A stretch of DNA of 64,000 bases from an uncultured Lachnobacterium sp. (GCA_900543445.1 UQRC01000005.1:1-64000); one strand, 5' to 3'. Counted from the stretch's first letter, positions 27,188 to 37,414 are shown. Translations and numbers: made by a program. Notes: generated by a model not told the origin, from the letters alone.

Positions 27188-29722
27188 TTGGATAAATATG
27201 AATATAATTTGAAGCTGGATCAGATGAAGTCGCTCTATGCGGAAGAGAAATATGAAGATGCAGCGGATATTGCAGATACTATTAACTGGAACAAGATCAA
27301 AAATGTGAATGCACTTGTGAAAGCGGGCGAGATTTACGAGAAGACGGAGCGTTATGAGGACAGTAGGGACGTACTCCTGATGGCGTATGACCGGTCTCCA
27401 ATCGGAAGAATGATTATCTATCGTCTGGCAGAAGTGGCTGTCAAGATGGCGGATTTCGAGGCGGCGCAGGATTATTACGAGGAATTCGTACAGATTGCGC
27501 CACATGATAGTTTAAAATACGTGCTTCGCTACGATATCAAGAAGGCACAGGGAGCACCTTATACGGAACTGATTCCGATTCTTGAGGAACTTAAGGATCA
27601 GGAATACACAGAAGAATGGGCGTATGAGCTTGCATACTTATATCATAAAGCAGGTATGAGTGACAAATGTATCGATGCCTGTGATGAGTTGATTCTCTGG
27701 TTCGGTGACGGTCCTTACGTGGAGCGTGCGTTGGAGCTGAAGATGCTATATCAGCCGTTAACCAAGACGCAGGAAGAGAAGTATCGTTCTTTCCGCCAGG
27801 CAAGAGATTCAAAGGATGGCATGACGCACATCAATGTGGAGGAGATGCAGCGCGCCGGAGAGTATGCGCATGAGCCGGTAGCAATTCCACCGGTCAATAT
27901 TAATCCGGAGAAATTTAATACGGTGAACCTTCAGGAAGAGATCGCAAAGGGAATGCAGCAGATTATCGATGCGACGGAGAAGGAGACCGTTACCGATACA
28001 TTGGACAACATCAATAAGATGGTTGAGGAGATTCCGTATCTCAAGCTTCCGCAGGAGGAGAGTGTTCCGGTTGAACAGGATGCACCACACATTGAGACGG
28101 ATGAGGAGATTGACGGTTCGCTCAAGATTAACTTCAAGGAGATGCTCGGTGAGGATTCGGACGGACAGATGAGTATGGTGACAGACGACCGGATGCAGGT
28201 GGAGCGCCAGATTACCGGACAGATCACGATCGAGGAAGTCCTTGAGGAGTGGGAGAAGACAAAGCGTGCAGCGGAAGCTGCTTTGGAAGAGGCGAATCAG
28301 CGTAAGCTTGAATCCGCGAAAGCACGTGCGCTGCAGCAGGCAGGCAATATCATGGATCGTCTGACCGGTGTGATCCCGAAGCTGGATGCCGGTGTGACAC
28401 CGAGAGAATTATTAGAGGAAGAATATCTGCAGGATAAACCGGAAGATGCTGAGACTCCGGGACAGGTATTTGAGCCGACTTATCCTGCTGGAGAACCGCT
28501 TATGGAAGATGGCGGATATACACAGGAAGCGTTAGCGGATGAAGCTGTGCAGGAAGAACTTCAGGCCGAGGAATTCCTTGCGGAGGAGACACCGGTTGAG
28601 GAGAATATGACGGAGGATGCACCGGAAGAAGCAGACATGCAGATGCCACTTCCCGAGACAGAAATTCCGGTGGAGGAGCAGCCGTATGACGCAAATGTAG
28701 AAGACTTCTCCGATGAATATGTTCCAGAGGATGTACAGGAGAAAGAAGCTGAGGATGCGCAGGAAGAAATCGAGGAAGAGTCTGATGGACTCAAGGATGT
28801 TCCGATGATCGACATTCCGCAGAAGCAAGTGAAGCCGGCAGATGTTAAGGCAAAATGTCAGGCGGAGCGTGATGCGTGGAAAGACAGAACGGTTCGTATG
28901 CCGAAGATTTCCGAACCAGTGAATCTGGTGAAGGAGGAACATGAAGAGGCTGAGGCAATGCTGGAACTGACTGAGGCTGAGAAGACGATCTTTTCTTATT
29001 TTATGCCGGTCAAAGGCATGGAAGGTCAGCTGCGACAGGCATTGACCGGAGCGACACACCATCTGAAACATGATCCGACTGCTTCTACTGGTAACATGAT
29101 GATCCTTGGTGGTCACGGATGTGGTAAGACAACACTTGCGACAAGTGTAATCAAAGTATTGCAGCAGGAGACCGGAAAGTTAGATGGCAAGATTGGTAAG
29201 ATTCAGGCGGAGGCGTTGAATCAGAAGGATGTTGCGCAGATGCTTAAGAAGGTGGCAGGCGGATGTCTGATCATCGAGAATGCCGGAGAACTGACACGCC
29301 AGACTGCGATTACATTATCACTTCTTTTGGAACAGAACCGAAGCGGTGTCTATATCATTATTGAGGATACATCCAAGGGAATCAAGAAGGCGTTATCGCT
29401 GGATGAGGGATTTGCAAAGAAGTTTACGGAGCAGATTTCCGTACCGATTTTTACAAATGATGAGCTTGTTACGTTTGCAAGATCCTATTCAAGAGAACTT
29501 GGTTACAAGATTGATGATATGGCAGTGCTTGCACTCTATAATCGAATCAGCAATATCCAGAGACTTGATCAGGCAACAACACTGACCGAGGTAAAGGAGA
29601 TTGTGGACGAGGCGATCGACCGTGAGGCTCATGGTGGTTTGAAGAAGGCAATCAGCATTCTGACTGCGAGCCGCTATACGGATGATGATCGGATTGTACT
29701 AAGAGAGAAGGATTTTGAATAG
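27188..29722 (+). CDS. TPR - acidic linker - AAA-like ATPase protein, unknown function
   Basis: This 844-aa cytosolic protein has three parts. Residues 1-210 are helical repeats of TPR type (ALVKAGEIYEKTERYEDS and similar units). Residues about 270-575 form a long acidic low-complexity region rich in Glu, Pro and Asp. Residues about 595-844 form a P-loop NTPase with Walker A GGHGCGKTT near 642, a Walker B-like CLIIENAGEL near 693, where Glu-Asn replaces Asp-Glu, and an AAA-like lid. The start is TTG at 27188, with GAGGTGA 7 nt upstream. The glgB gene follows 24 bp later. I know no function for this architecture; a scaffold or protein-remodelling role is a guess. Confidence 0.65.
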   Translation: MDKYEYNLKLDQMKSLYAEEKYEDAADIADTINWNKIKNVNALVKAGEIYEKTERYEDSRDVLLMAYDRSPIGRMIIYRLAEVAVKMADFEAAQDYYEEFVQIAPHDSLKYVLRYDIKKAQGAPYTELIPILEELKDQEYTEEWAYELAYLYHKAGMSDKCIDACDELILWFGDGPYVERALELKMLYQPLTKTQEEKYRSFRQARDSKDGMTHINVEEMQRAGEYAHEPVAIPPVNINPEKFNTVNLQEEIAKGMQQIIDATEKETVTDTLDNINKMVEEIPYLKLPQEESVPVEQDAPHIETDEEIDGSLKINFKEMLGEDSDGQMSMVTDDRMQVERQITGQITIEEVLEEWEKTKRAAEAALEEANQRKLESAKARALQQAGNIMDRLTGVIPKLDAGVTPRELLEEEYLQDKPEDAETPGQVFEPTYPAGEPLMEDGGYTQEALADEAVQEELQAEEFLAEETPVEENMTEDAPEEADMQMPLPETEIPVEEQPYDANVEDFSDEYVPEDVQEKEAEDAQEEIEEESDGLKDVPMIDIPQKQVKPADVKAKCQAERDAWKDRTVRMPKISEPVNLVKEEHEEAEAMLELTEAEKTIFSYFMPVKGMEGQLRQALTGATHHLKHDPTASTGNMMILGGHGCGKTTLATSVIKVLQQETGKLDGKIGKIQAEALNQKDVAQMLKKVAGGCLIIENAGELTRQTAITLSLLLEQNRSGVYIIIEDTSKGIKKALSLDEGFAKKFTEQISVPIFTNDELVTFARSYSRELGYKIDDMAVLALYNRISNIQRLDQATTLTEVKEIVDEAIDREAHGGLKKAISILTASRYTDDDRIVLREKDFE

Positions 29723-29746
29723 TATATAGAAGGTGGAGGAGAGTAT

Positions 29747-31651
29747 ATGAGCAATTTTACAGAGATGGACTGTTATCTGTTTGGACAGGCAACACACTAT
29801 GATATTTACCGTAAAATGGGTGCCCATGTTATGACAATGAATGGGGTAAAAGGCGTTTGCTTCGACGTGTGGGCGCCGCATGCAAAGCAGGTTTATGTAT
29901 TTGGAGAGTTCAACAACTGGGATGAGACATCCCATGAGATGAAGCGCGTGGATCCGGATACGATGGGGGTATATGAACTGTTCGTGCCTGGCGTTAAGGT
30001 CGGCTGTATGTACAAGTTCATTATTGTAACACAGAGTGGAGATCGTCTTTACAAGGCTGATCCGTACGCAAATTATGCGCAGCTTCGTCCTGAGACTGCA
30101 TCCATCGTTACGGATATTTCAAAATTCAAATGGACGGATGATGCATGGATGAAGGCACGTGCCGCTTTGACGAAGGAGACGGTCTATGAGCAGCCGATGG
30201 CAATCTATGAAGTGCATCCGGGATCATGGATGCGTCACCCGGGTCGTGACGATGATGGATTCTACACATATCGTGAACTGGCAAAATCATTGGTTTCATA
30301 TGTCAAGGAGATGGGATACACACACATTGAATTGATGGGAATCTCGGAGTATCCGTTCGATGGATCGTGGGGCTATCAGGTAACCGGTTATTATGCACCG
30401 ACCTCCCGTTACGGAACGCCGGAGGATTTTGCTTACCTGATCAATGAGTGCCATAAGAAGAAGATTGGTGTCATTCTTGACTGGGTACCGGCGCATTTCC
30501 CGAAGGATGCACATGGACTTGTGGATTTTGACGGAACACCGACATACGAATATGCAGATCCTCGCAAGGGAGAGCATCCGGATTGGGGAACCAAGATCTT
30601 CGATTACAGCAAGAATGAGGTTAAGAATTTCCTGATCGGCAGTGCACTCATGTGGGTTGAAAATTATCATGTTGACGGACTTCGTGTGGATGCGGTTGCT
30701 TCTATGCTCTATCTTGATTATGGCAAGGAGAACGGTCAGTGGGTTCCGAACATTTATGGTGGCAACAAGAATCTTGAAGCAATCGAGTTCTTTAAGCATA
30801 TTAATACGCTGATCCTTGGTCGTAATCCTGGAACGGTGATGATTGCGGAGGAATCTACCGCATGGCCGAAGGTTACCGGAGCGGTAGAAGAGGATGGTCT
30901 GAACTTCAGCTACAAGTGGAATATGGGCTGGATGCATGATTTCTTAGATTATATGAAGCTGGATCCGTATTTCCGCAAAGATAATCATCACAAGATGACT
31001 TTCGCGATGAGTTATAACGAGAGTGAGAAGTACATTCTCGTGCTTTCTCACGATGAGGTTGTGCATCTGAAATGTTCAATGCTCAATAAGATGCCTGGTT
31101 TAGAGGGAGATAAGTTCAAGAACCTGATGGCAGGCTACGCATTTATGATGGGACATTCCGGCAAGAAGCTTCTGTTCATGGGACAGGAATTTGCTCAGGC
31201 GCAGGAGTGGAGCGAGGCGCGTGAGCTTGACTGGTATCTGCTTGAGGATCCGAATCACAAGAAGGTACAGGATTGGGTGAAGGCATTGCTTCATCTGTAT
31301 CGCAACAATCCATGCATGTATGAGCAGGATACTTCCTGGGCAGGATTTGAGTGGATCAATGCGGATGACAGGGATCGCAGCATTTTCAGTTTTGTGAGAA
31401 AAAGCAAAGATGGCAAGAATAATATGCTTTTTGTCATTAATTTTACTCCGGTGGCAAGAGACGATTATCGTGTCGGCGTGCCGAAGAATAAGACATATCG
31501 ACTGGTATTAAACAGTGAAGATCCGGCATTCAACGGAACAGATACGGATCGCAAGAAAAGTTATAAAGCCACAAAGTCACCATGTGATGGAAAGAAGTAT
31601 TCATTTGCTTATCCATTACCGGCATATGGCGTTGCGGTATTCAAATATTAG
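29747..31651 (+). CDS. glgB: 1,4-alpha-glucan branching enzyme
   Basis: This GH13 enzyme makes alpha-1,6 branches in glycogen. The 634-aa protein has an N-terminal CBM48 (about 20-110, with FGEFNNWDE) and the GH13 barrel. The nucleophile Asp is in DGLRVDAVASM near 313, the acid Glu in MIAEES near 367, and a conserved LSHDEV follows near 428. The C-terminal beta domain is normal. GGAGGAG is well placed. No other glycogen genes are adjacent; it probably shares the promoter at 27110 with the TPR-AAA gene. Confidence 0.95.
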   Translation: MSNFTEMDCYLFGQATHYDIYRKMGAHVMTMNGVKGVCFDVWAPHAKQVYVFGEFNNWDETSHEMKRVDPDTMGVYELFVPGVKVGCMYKFIIVTQSGDRLYKADPYANYAQLRPETASIVTDISKFKWTDDAWMKARAALTKETVYEQPMAIYEVHPGSWMRHPGRDDDGFYTYRELAKSLVSYVKEMGYTHIELMGISEYPFDGSWGYQVTGYYAPTSRYGTPEDFAYLINECHKKKIGVILDWVPAHFPKDAHGLVDFDGTPTYEYADPRKGEHPDWGTKIFDYSKNEVKNFLIGSALMWVENYHVDGLRVDAVASMLYLDYGKENGQWVPNIYGGNKNLEAIEFFKHINTLILGRNPGTVMIAEESTAWPKVTGAVEEDGLNFSYKWNMGWMHDFLDYMKLDPYFRKDNHHKMTFAMSYNESEKYILVLSHDEVVHLKCSMLNKMPGLEGDKFKNLMAGYAFMMGHSGKKLLFMGQEFAQAQEWSEARELDWYLLEDPNHKKVQDWVKALLHLYRNNPCMYEQDTSWAGFEWINADDRDRSIFSFVRKSKDGKNNMLFVINFTPVARDDYRVGVPKNKTYRLVLNSEDPAFNGTDTDRKKSYKATKSPCDGKKYSFAYPLPAYGVAVFKY

Positions 31652-31681
31652 ATAGAGTAAGAGTAGTTAAGAGGGAAAGAG

Positions 31682-31724
31682 TGGCATCGTTGCATCCGTG
31701 TGGTGTGCGATGCCATTCTTTTGC
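31682..31724 (+). terminator. Terminator after glgB
   Basis: The stem TGGCATCG (31682-31689) pairs with CGATGCCA (31708-31715), with inner pairing, followed by TTCTTTT. Confidence 0.7.
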
Positions 31725-31793
31725 TATCTATGCGAGAAATCCATTCTTGCATGAAATATCTGTCATTGGAGGGAGAGATGCAAGGCATGGACT

Positions 31794-31820
31794 TCACTTT
31801 GGAGGAGATGTGTCCGATAT
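31794..31820 (+). promoter_or_regulatory. Possible SigD/sigma-28-type promoter before the FliK-like gene
   Basis: CCGATAT (31814-31820) matches the flagellar sigma -10 box exactly. The -35 region (TCAC or TTCA in place of TAAA) is poor. It is supported mainly by the flagellar look of the gene that follows. Confidence 0.35.
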
Positions 31821-31904
31821 AAATTATAAGGTCACGGAAGCGCCTAAAATAAAAGCATAATTGATGAACGGAGCATGGAGGCGCCGGGTTATGCAGGAGA
31901 ATTT

Positions 31905-34900
31905 ATGCAGGTTGAGCAGACAAATCTTTGGGATAATGTAACAAAGAATTTACAGAATGATACAAATAAAGGAATTGCGGCTTACCAGGCTGCAGTGCCG
32001 GAAGAAAATACTGTATTCGGAGCGAAGCAGGAACACTACGAGCGTGTGGCGGGAGTGTCGGCTTCCGGAACGATCGATATGGCTACATACAGAAATCCAT
32101 TAAAAGAGGATGAAGATACCGTAGTGGAAGAGCTGCAGAAAAAGGATGATTTAACTGCGGATGATCGCAAGAATGAGATGGCGGTTCTGTCAAACACGGT
32201 TTCTGCGGATGATCTGCAGCAGATGCAAAAGGACGGTTTTTCCGTAAATAATACGGATAGTCATACGGTTGTTACCGTAACCGATAAGATTAAGGTAGAA
32301 CTTGCCAAAGCAGGGGTAGATATCTCTGCGTACGGGGATGGTCTGACGAAGGAGCAGCTGGAGAATATTACTGGAAGTGCAGCGGTGGCGACGCAGATTG
32401 AGGCGGTACTTAAGGCGAACGATCTTCCGGCGACGGATGCGAATGTGAGTGAGACCGTGGAGGCATTGGCACAGGCAACCTCTATAACAGAAATCAGTGG
32501 CGATATGATGAGCTATCTGCTCAAGAATAATCTGGAGCCGAGTATACAGAACGTGTATAAGGCGCAGTATAGCAGTGCCAATGATTCGCAGCTGTCAGGT
32601 GGGGAAATCGATTTGTCTGAACTCGAGCCGCAGATCATGCAAATTATAGAAGCTGCCGGGCTTGAGGTGAATGAGAGTACACTTTCCGATGCGAAATGGC
32701 TTCTTACGGAACAGATTCCGCTTACGGCGGAGAAACTGCAGCAATTGACGGATTTGAAGGAACTTGCAGGTCAGATGGAAGACGGATCGGTTGACTGGAA
32801 CGGAATGCTGGATTCCATTGCGGATACGATACGCATGGGAAAGCGGCCAACGGAGGCATCCATGATTACTGCGCAGCGCCAGTTGGAGGAGACACGCCTT
32901 TCTATGACAAAGGAAGCGGAGGCGACGATTGACAAGCTTGGCGTTGAGATGGATTATCAGGCGATGGAGGATACGGTCGAGGGGCTGAAGGAACAGGAAC
33001 GCGCGTATTACCGTAGTCTGCTGGACAGTGCAGGAATTGAGCCGAGTGAGCAGAATATTGATACGATGGAGCAGACGCTTACGGTCTTTGATGCGTTAAA
33101 AGGCATGCCGGCTTATGTACTCGGAGCGGTGGACGCAGAGAGTTCAATTACGCAGGTTTATGATGCTGGCGCGCAAATGCAGCAGACATTTGAGAAGGCG
33201 AATGAAAGTTACGAGACATTGATGACAGCACCGCGAAGTGATATGGGCGATTCGATGCAGAAGGCTTTTCGCAATGTAGATGCAATATTGGAGAGCATGA
33301 AGCTGGATACGAGTGCGGCAAATCAGAGAGCTGTGCGTATTCTTGCATATAACGGACTGGATATAACGGAAGAAAATATTATGTCGGTTAAGGCATTGGA
33401 TGAAGAGATGCAGCATGCATTCCGGAATCTGAATCCGGCGACAACACTTGAGATGATTCGAAGAGGAGAGAATCCGCTCGATATGTCGATGCAGGAGTTA
33501 AATCAGGTGGCAGAAGAGATCCAGCAGGAGACCGGGGATCAGGAGCAGGAGCGTTTCAGCAAATATCTATGGAAGCTGGAACAGAACCATGCGATTTCTG
33601 AGGAGGAACGCAGCAGCTATATCGGAATCTATCGCTTGATCGCACAGGTGGAAAAGTCCGATGGTGCGGCAATTGGATCGCTCTATCATCAGGGTGCGGA
33701 AATTACGATGCGTAATCTACTGTCTGCAGTGCGAACCAGCAAGAAAGGCAGTATGGACTACAGTGTATCTGATAATTTTGACGGCGTGAGTGCAAAGGCA
33801 TCCGGAACGAAGATTGATGAACAGATTGCAGCAGGTTTTCAGCAGAATTGCGTCAAAGACATTATGGAGCAGATCACTCCGGATAAGCTTGCTACACTTG
33901 GAGAAGATGGCTGGATGGATCTGACACCGGAGCAGTTTGCACAGAAACTGGAAGAAATGCAGACCTCCGAGCAGGAAATGTTAGCAGATGAGGCATATGT
34001 GCAGCAACAACTTGCCATGTATGAGCAGGCAAGTGAGGTGTCGCAGGATGTCTATGCATATCTGGATCATTTTGATATGCCAAATACGATTGCCAATATT
34101 CTTGGAGTAAATGAGATGTTGCGTCACCCGAACCAGATGATGGAGATTTTGTGGAAAAAAGACTGGGGTGATAAGACATCTGTGGAAAAAGCAGCGCAGA
34201 TGAAACAGCAAGTGTTTGAAGCCTTTGGCGAAGCATTAAAGAATCCGACAGAGCTTGCAGATGCGCAGGAAACACTTGCCGAGGTTGCGGAACATGTGAT
34301 GGATGGTATGATTATTGAAGATCCTGAGGTTGGAACACTTGATATCCGTGCAATGCAGCTTGCGACTGCCCAGTTTAAACTTTGTGCCAAGAAGACAACG
34401 GAAGAAAGTTATATGATTCCGATACAGACTGGCGATTCGGTAACTGGTGTCTCGTTGAAAATTGTGCGCGGAGAAAAGAAAAAGGGAGCAGTCGACATCC
34501 TTTTTGACAGCCCATCCATGGGCAAAGTTGCTGCTTCTTTTGAGGCGAAAAGTAATCGTATCAGCGGTATGATCGCAGTGGATGATGAAGAAACGGCGAA
34601 GATGATCCGCGAGCATCTGGATGATTTTGCAGACAAAATGAAGCAGAGTCCGGGAGTTGTGGAAGAATCCGTTGATATTCATGTTGCTTATGCAGAAAAT
34701 CTCTCCCTTATGCACTATGAGATGGTGAGCATTCGCAAGGAGAGTGTAGCGGGAACGCAAGCCTCCTCTGTGCAGGGAGAGAATATGGGAACGAATGATC
34801 TGGACAATACAGGAAAGACGCAGAGTACGACAACAGAATATGAGGTACAGACCAGCCGGTTGTATCATATTGCGGAAAGCTTTATTCAGTCGATTCAGGA

Positions 34901-34913
34901 ACTGACAAGGTAG
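31905..34913 (+). CDS. Large FliK-like protein (DUF6240-like), probable flagellar role
   Basis: This 1002-aa protein is largely helical and acidic. It contains repeated units of the type ELAKAGVDISAYG...LTKEQLENI / KANDLPATDANVSETVEAL / LEPSIQNV, spread over about residues 100-620. The segment near 854-930 (GAVDILFDSPSMGKVAASFEA, then MIREHLDDFADKM) resembles the C-terminal domain of the hook-length control protein FliK. From memory this architecture is named DUF6240 in Lachnospiraceae. The start at 31905 is set by AGGAG 5-6 nt upstream; the ATG at 31875 is too close to its GGAG. The last 32 bp overlap the convergent amidase gene. Confidence 0.6.
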   Translation: MQVEQTNLWDNVTKNLQNDTNKGIAAYQAAVPEENTVFGAKQEHYERVAGVSASGTIDMATYRNPLKEDEDTVVEELQKKDDLTADDRKNEMAVLSNTVSADDLQQMQKDGFSVNNTDSHTVVTVTDKIKVELAKAGVDISAYGDGLTKEQLENITGSAAVATQIEAVLKANDLPATDANVSETVEALAQATSITEISGDMMSYLLKNNLEPSIQNVYKAQYSSANDSQLSGGEIDLSELEPQIMQIIEAAGLEVNESTLSDAKWLLTEQIPLTAEKLQQLTDLKELAGQMEDGSVDWNGMLDSIADTIRMGKRPTEASMITAQRQLEETRLSMTKEAEATIDKLGVEMDYQAMEDTVEGLKEQERAYYRSLLDSAGIEPSEQNIDTMEQTLTVFDALKGMPAYVLGAVDAESSITQVYDAGAQMQQTFEKANESYETLMTAPRSDMGDSMQKAFRNVDAILESMKLDTSAANQRAVRILAYNGLDITEENIMSVKALDEEMQHAFRNLNPATTLEMIRRGENPLDMSMQELNQVAEEIQQETGDQEQERFSKYLWKLEQNHAISEEERSSYIGIYRLIAQVEKSDGAAIGSLYHQGAEITMRNLLSAVRTSKKGSMDYSVSDNFDGVSAKASGTKIDEQIAAGFQQNCVKDIMEQITPDKLATLGEDGWMDLTPEQFAQKLEEMQTSEQEMLADEAYVQQQLAMYEQASEVSQDVYAYLDHFDMPNTIANILGVNEMLRHPNQMMEILWKKDWGDKTSVEKAAQMKQQVFEAFGEALKNPTELADAQETLAEVAEHVMDGMIIEDPEVGTLDIRAMQLATAQFKLCAKKTTEESYMIPIQTGDSVTGVSLKIVRGEKKKGAVDILFDSPSMGKVAASFEAKSNRISGMIAVDDEETAKMIREHLDDFADKMKQSPGVVEESVDIHVAYAENLSLMHYEMVSIRKESVAGTQASSVQGENMGTNDLDNTGKTQSTTTEYEVQTSRLYHIAESFIQSIQELTR

Positions 34914-35598
34914 ACTGGTTTGCCAGATATTCGCATGCACCCAAATAGATAGCACGGGCGAGCTTTTCCTGATACGCTTCTGTGGTGAGATCAGATGCCT
35001 CTTTTTCATTGCTTAGGAACCCACATTCTACGATAACTGTAGGTGTGGGTGTTTTCTTTAATATGTAATAATCGTCATTGGACTTGGACACACGTGGTTT
35101 TGGAGGATCCATGATAGTATTTAAAGTATCCTGTAAAGTTGCTGCAATTACTTCTCCTTCCGGAGATTGGTCATAGAAGAATACCTGCGGACCGGAAATA
35201 GAACTATCCGGAAAACTGTTCTGATGAATACTGATCGTCATAACAGGCATGGTTTCTGTGATTAAGGCGACACGATTTCGCATATCTTCAATTTTCATGT
35301 TTTTAGAATTTTCAGCTGCAAGCGGCTTATCATCGGTTCGTGTCAGGACAACTTTAAATCCCTTATTTTCAAATAATGTTTTTAATTTGTACACGATCGC
35401 AAGATTGATATCTTTTTCTAAGACATCGCCGCAGCCGACTTTGCCGGGATCACTTCCGCCGTGTCCGGCATCAAGCACGATACACTTTGGGGAATCCGTA
35501 GTAGATTTGGCAGAGACAAAGGCGGCACCTGCCCGTGCGAGAAGAAAAGAACTGACGAACAGACAGCAGATCATGAGAACTTCGAACTTTTTTTGCAT
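34882..35598 (-). CDS. N-acetylmuramoyl-L-alanine amidase, CwlD-like
   Basis: This Amidase_3 zinc enzyme cleaves the bond between MurNAc and the stem peptide. The 238-aa protein has an N-terminal signal or anchor helix. The zinc and catalytic residues are the His in DAGHGGSDPG (near 49), the Glu in DVLEKD, the His in SIHQN (near 132) and the Glu in VECGF (near 196). The length and the VLEKDINLAI pattern resemble CwlD, which makes muramic lactam in spore cortex. The start at 35598 is set by GAGGT. It overlaps the FliK-like gene tail to tail by 32 bp. Confidence 0.85.
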   Translation of the reverse strand: MQKKFEVLMICCLFVSSFLLARAGAAFVSAKSTTDSPKCIVLDAGHGGSDPGKVGCGDVLEKDINLAIVYKLKTLFENKGFKVVLTRTDDKPLAAENSKNMKIEDMRNRVALITETMPVMTISIHQNSFPDSSISGPQVFFYDQSPEGEVIAATLQDTLNTIMDPPKPRVSKSNDDYYILKKTPTPTVIVECGFLSNEKEASDLTTEAYQEKLARAIYLGACEYLANQSTLSVPESTE

Positions 35599-35620
35599 AA
35601 ATACCTCGGTTGAATGGTAA

Positions 35621-35654
35621 CAAAAAGCCTTTTGCATTTGGCAAAAGGCTTTTG
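35621..35654 (-). terminator. Terminator after the GH18 gene
   Basis: On the minus strand AAAAGCCTTTTGC pairs with GCAAAAGGCTTTT around a 5-nt loop and ends in a T-run. It separates the GH18 gene from the amidase gene, whose start lies 22 bp further on. Confidence 0.7.
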
Positions 35655-35683
35655 TAATCGTTAATTCAATTTATGCGGTGGGA

Positions 35684-37414
35684 TTAGTTAATATACTTGA
35701 TAATTGTATCCCAGATGCTGTTGGTCTCAAATCCGAGCTTCCAGAAGGATGCACCGGCGAGTTTGTTTTCATCAATGAGTTTTAACCGCTGTTCTGCGGA
35801 GGATGAATCTTCGAGCCATACTTTGTAGATGACATCTCCGTTTTTGAATTCGGAGTAATTCTGACCGCAGTCCTCCAGCCAGGTCTTTGTTGCATTATTG
35901 CTGGCAAGAAGCGTATCCGCAGCACGCATTCCGTAAATTTGTGAGCTTACTTCATAATCCGTATCAGCACTTTCATCCTGATTGTCAGAACTGCTTTGTG
36001 GTGTGAGAGCCCAGACTCTTGTGTAGAATGGCATGCCGAGAATGACCTGGTCGGCTGGAACTTCTGCCAGAGTGTCGGCAACTCCCTGCTTTACCCAGCT
36101 GAGGGAAGCAACGGATCCTTCTTCTTTTGATCCGGCATAATGCTCATCATATCCCATAATTACAACATAATCGGCAAAGTTTGCCTGTTCTGCACGATTG
36201 TAAAAGGAAGTATAGCTGCTCGGTACATAATTATCAACAGACAATACAATTCCGTTGTTTGCACATTTGATTGACAATTCGCGAACAAATTCGATATACG
36301 AATCGCCCACATCATCACGGTTTAATGATTCAAAATCAAGATTGATTCCGTCAAGATTGTACTGAATTGCCATTGAGACAATCTGATTGACCAGATTCTG
36401 TCGCTTGCTGGTATGCGTCAGTACTTTGGCAGAGTCGGCATCACTATTCTCAAGGTTGCTGACCAAAGCCCACACTTCGACTCCCTGGGAATGGCAGTAG
36501 TTGACGTAATCAATGCTTGCCAGATTCGCAAGATTGCCATCGTTATCGTTTAAATAGAACCAGGTTGGCGAGATAACATTGACTCCCTTGGTGCTCGCAA
36601 GAACAGAAGAAATTGCAGCATTGGCTGCTGAGTTGGTTACCTGATGCCAGGCCATACATATTTTGAAATCTTTTTGAATATGGGCAAACGTATCCGGAGT
36701 ATAATCACTGGTGCGGGTTTTCTCAGTAGGTGCGGAAAGTTTCTTTCCCTGTACATATCCGATGACTCCGTCTGCGGTCAATACCTTTGTCCAATTGTCG
36801 CCTGCTTCGATAATCGTGACTTCGTCCTTATCAGCAAGATCTTCAAGAATCGGACTTTTGATACCTCCCTTGAGTCGGACATATGTGTTGCGGCTGGCGG
36901 TAGCAATTGTGTAATTGCCCCATTCGTTTGTGACGACAATGCGATTCGGTGATTCGAAGTATTCGTAAGAGAAATCAGAATACTGTTTTACAAAATCCAG
37001 ATCCACATATGCAGAGTCGGAACTGGCCTTTACAATCGGTCGGCCGTAATCGACGGACGATTTTGTAATCAGATACTTAGTAGCATCAGCTTCGGCTGAG
37101 ATTAAATCCTGCGGAGTTGCGTACAGAAGTATATTTTCATTGTGATCCCAATAGAAACGGGAATTGATATTATCATGTATAAAATTATAATCCAGGTAAA
37201 CATGTCCGTCGATCAGTTTTCCCTGTGATTCGATGCGTTCGTTATTCAGTATAATGGCAACCTGATCGTTCGAACTTACATTATAATAAGTGTTTAGATC
37301 CTGGCGCTCCTTGCTTGGTGTATATTTGCGAATGAGAGAAGTGACTCCCATGATTGCTACAATAATTACAATCAGACCGCAAACTACTAGAATCGGTAAT
37401 GCTTTCTTTTTCAT
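35684..37414 (-). CDS. GH18 family glycosyl hydrolase with stalk-like and SH3 domains
   Basis: This 576-aa envelope protein is anchored by an N-terminal membrane helix (about residues 5-27). A copper-amine-oxidase-N-like beta domain follows (about 40-165), then a bacterial SH3 domain (about 170-230, with NTYVRLKGG and VIGYVQGKKL) and a GH18 barrel (about 245-576). The catalytic DxxDxDxE motif appears as DGINLDFE near residue 350. GH18 enzymes of this layout (YdhD/YaaH relatives) act on peptidoglycan or chitin-like glycans. AAGGAAGG is well placed. It is monocistronic with its own promoter and terminator. Confidence 0.85.
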   Translation of the reverse strand: MKKKALPILVVCGLIVIIVAIMGVTSLIRKYTPSKERQDLNTYYNVSSNDQVAIILNNERIESQGKLIDGHVYLDYNFIHDNINSRFYWDHNENILLYATPQDLISAEADATKYLITKSSVDYGRPIVKASSDSAYVDLDFVKQYSDFSYEYFESPNRIVVTNEWGNYTIATASRNTYVRLKGGIKSPILEDLADKDEVTIIEAGDNWTKVLTADGVIGYVQGKKLSAPTEKTRTSDYTPDTFAHIQKDFKICMAWHQVTNSAANAAISSVLASTKGVNVISPTWFYLNDNDGNLANLASIDYVNYCHSQGVEVWALVSNLENSDADSAKVLTHTSKRQNLVNQIVSMAIQYNLDGINLDFESLNRDDVGDSYIEFVRELSIKCANNGIVLSVDNYVPSSYTSFYNRAEQANFADYVVIMGYDEHYAGSKEEGSVASLSWVKQGVADTLAEVPADQVILGMPFYTRVWALTPQSSSDNQDESADTDYEVSSQIYGMRAADTLLASNNATKTWLEDCGQNYSEFKNGDVIYKVWLEDSSSAEQRLKLIDENKLAGASFWKLGFETNSIWDTIIKYIN

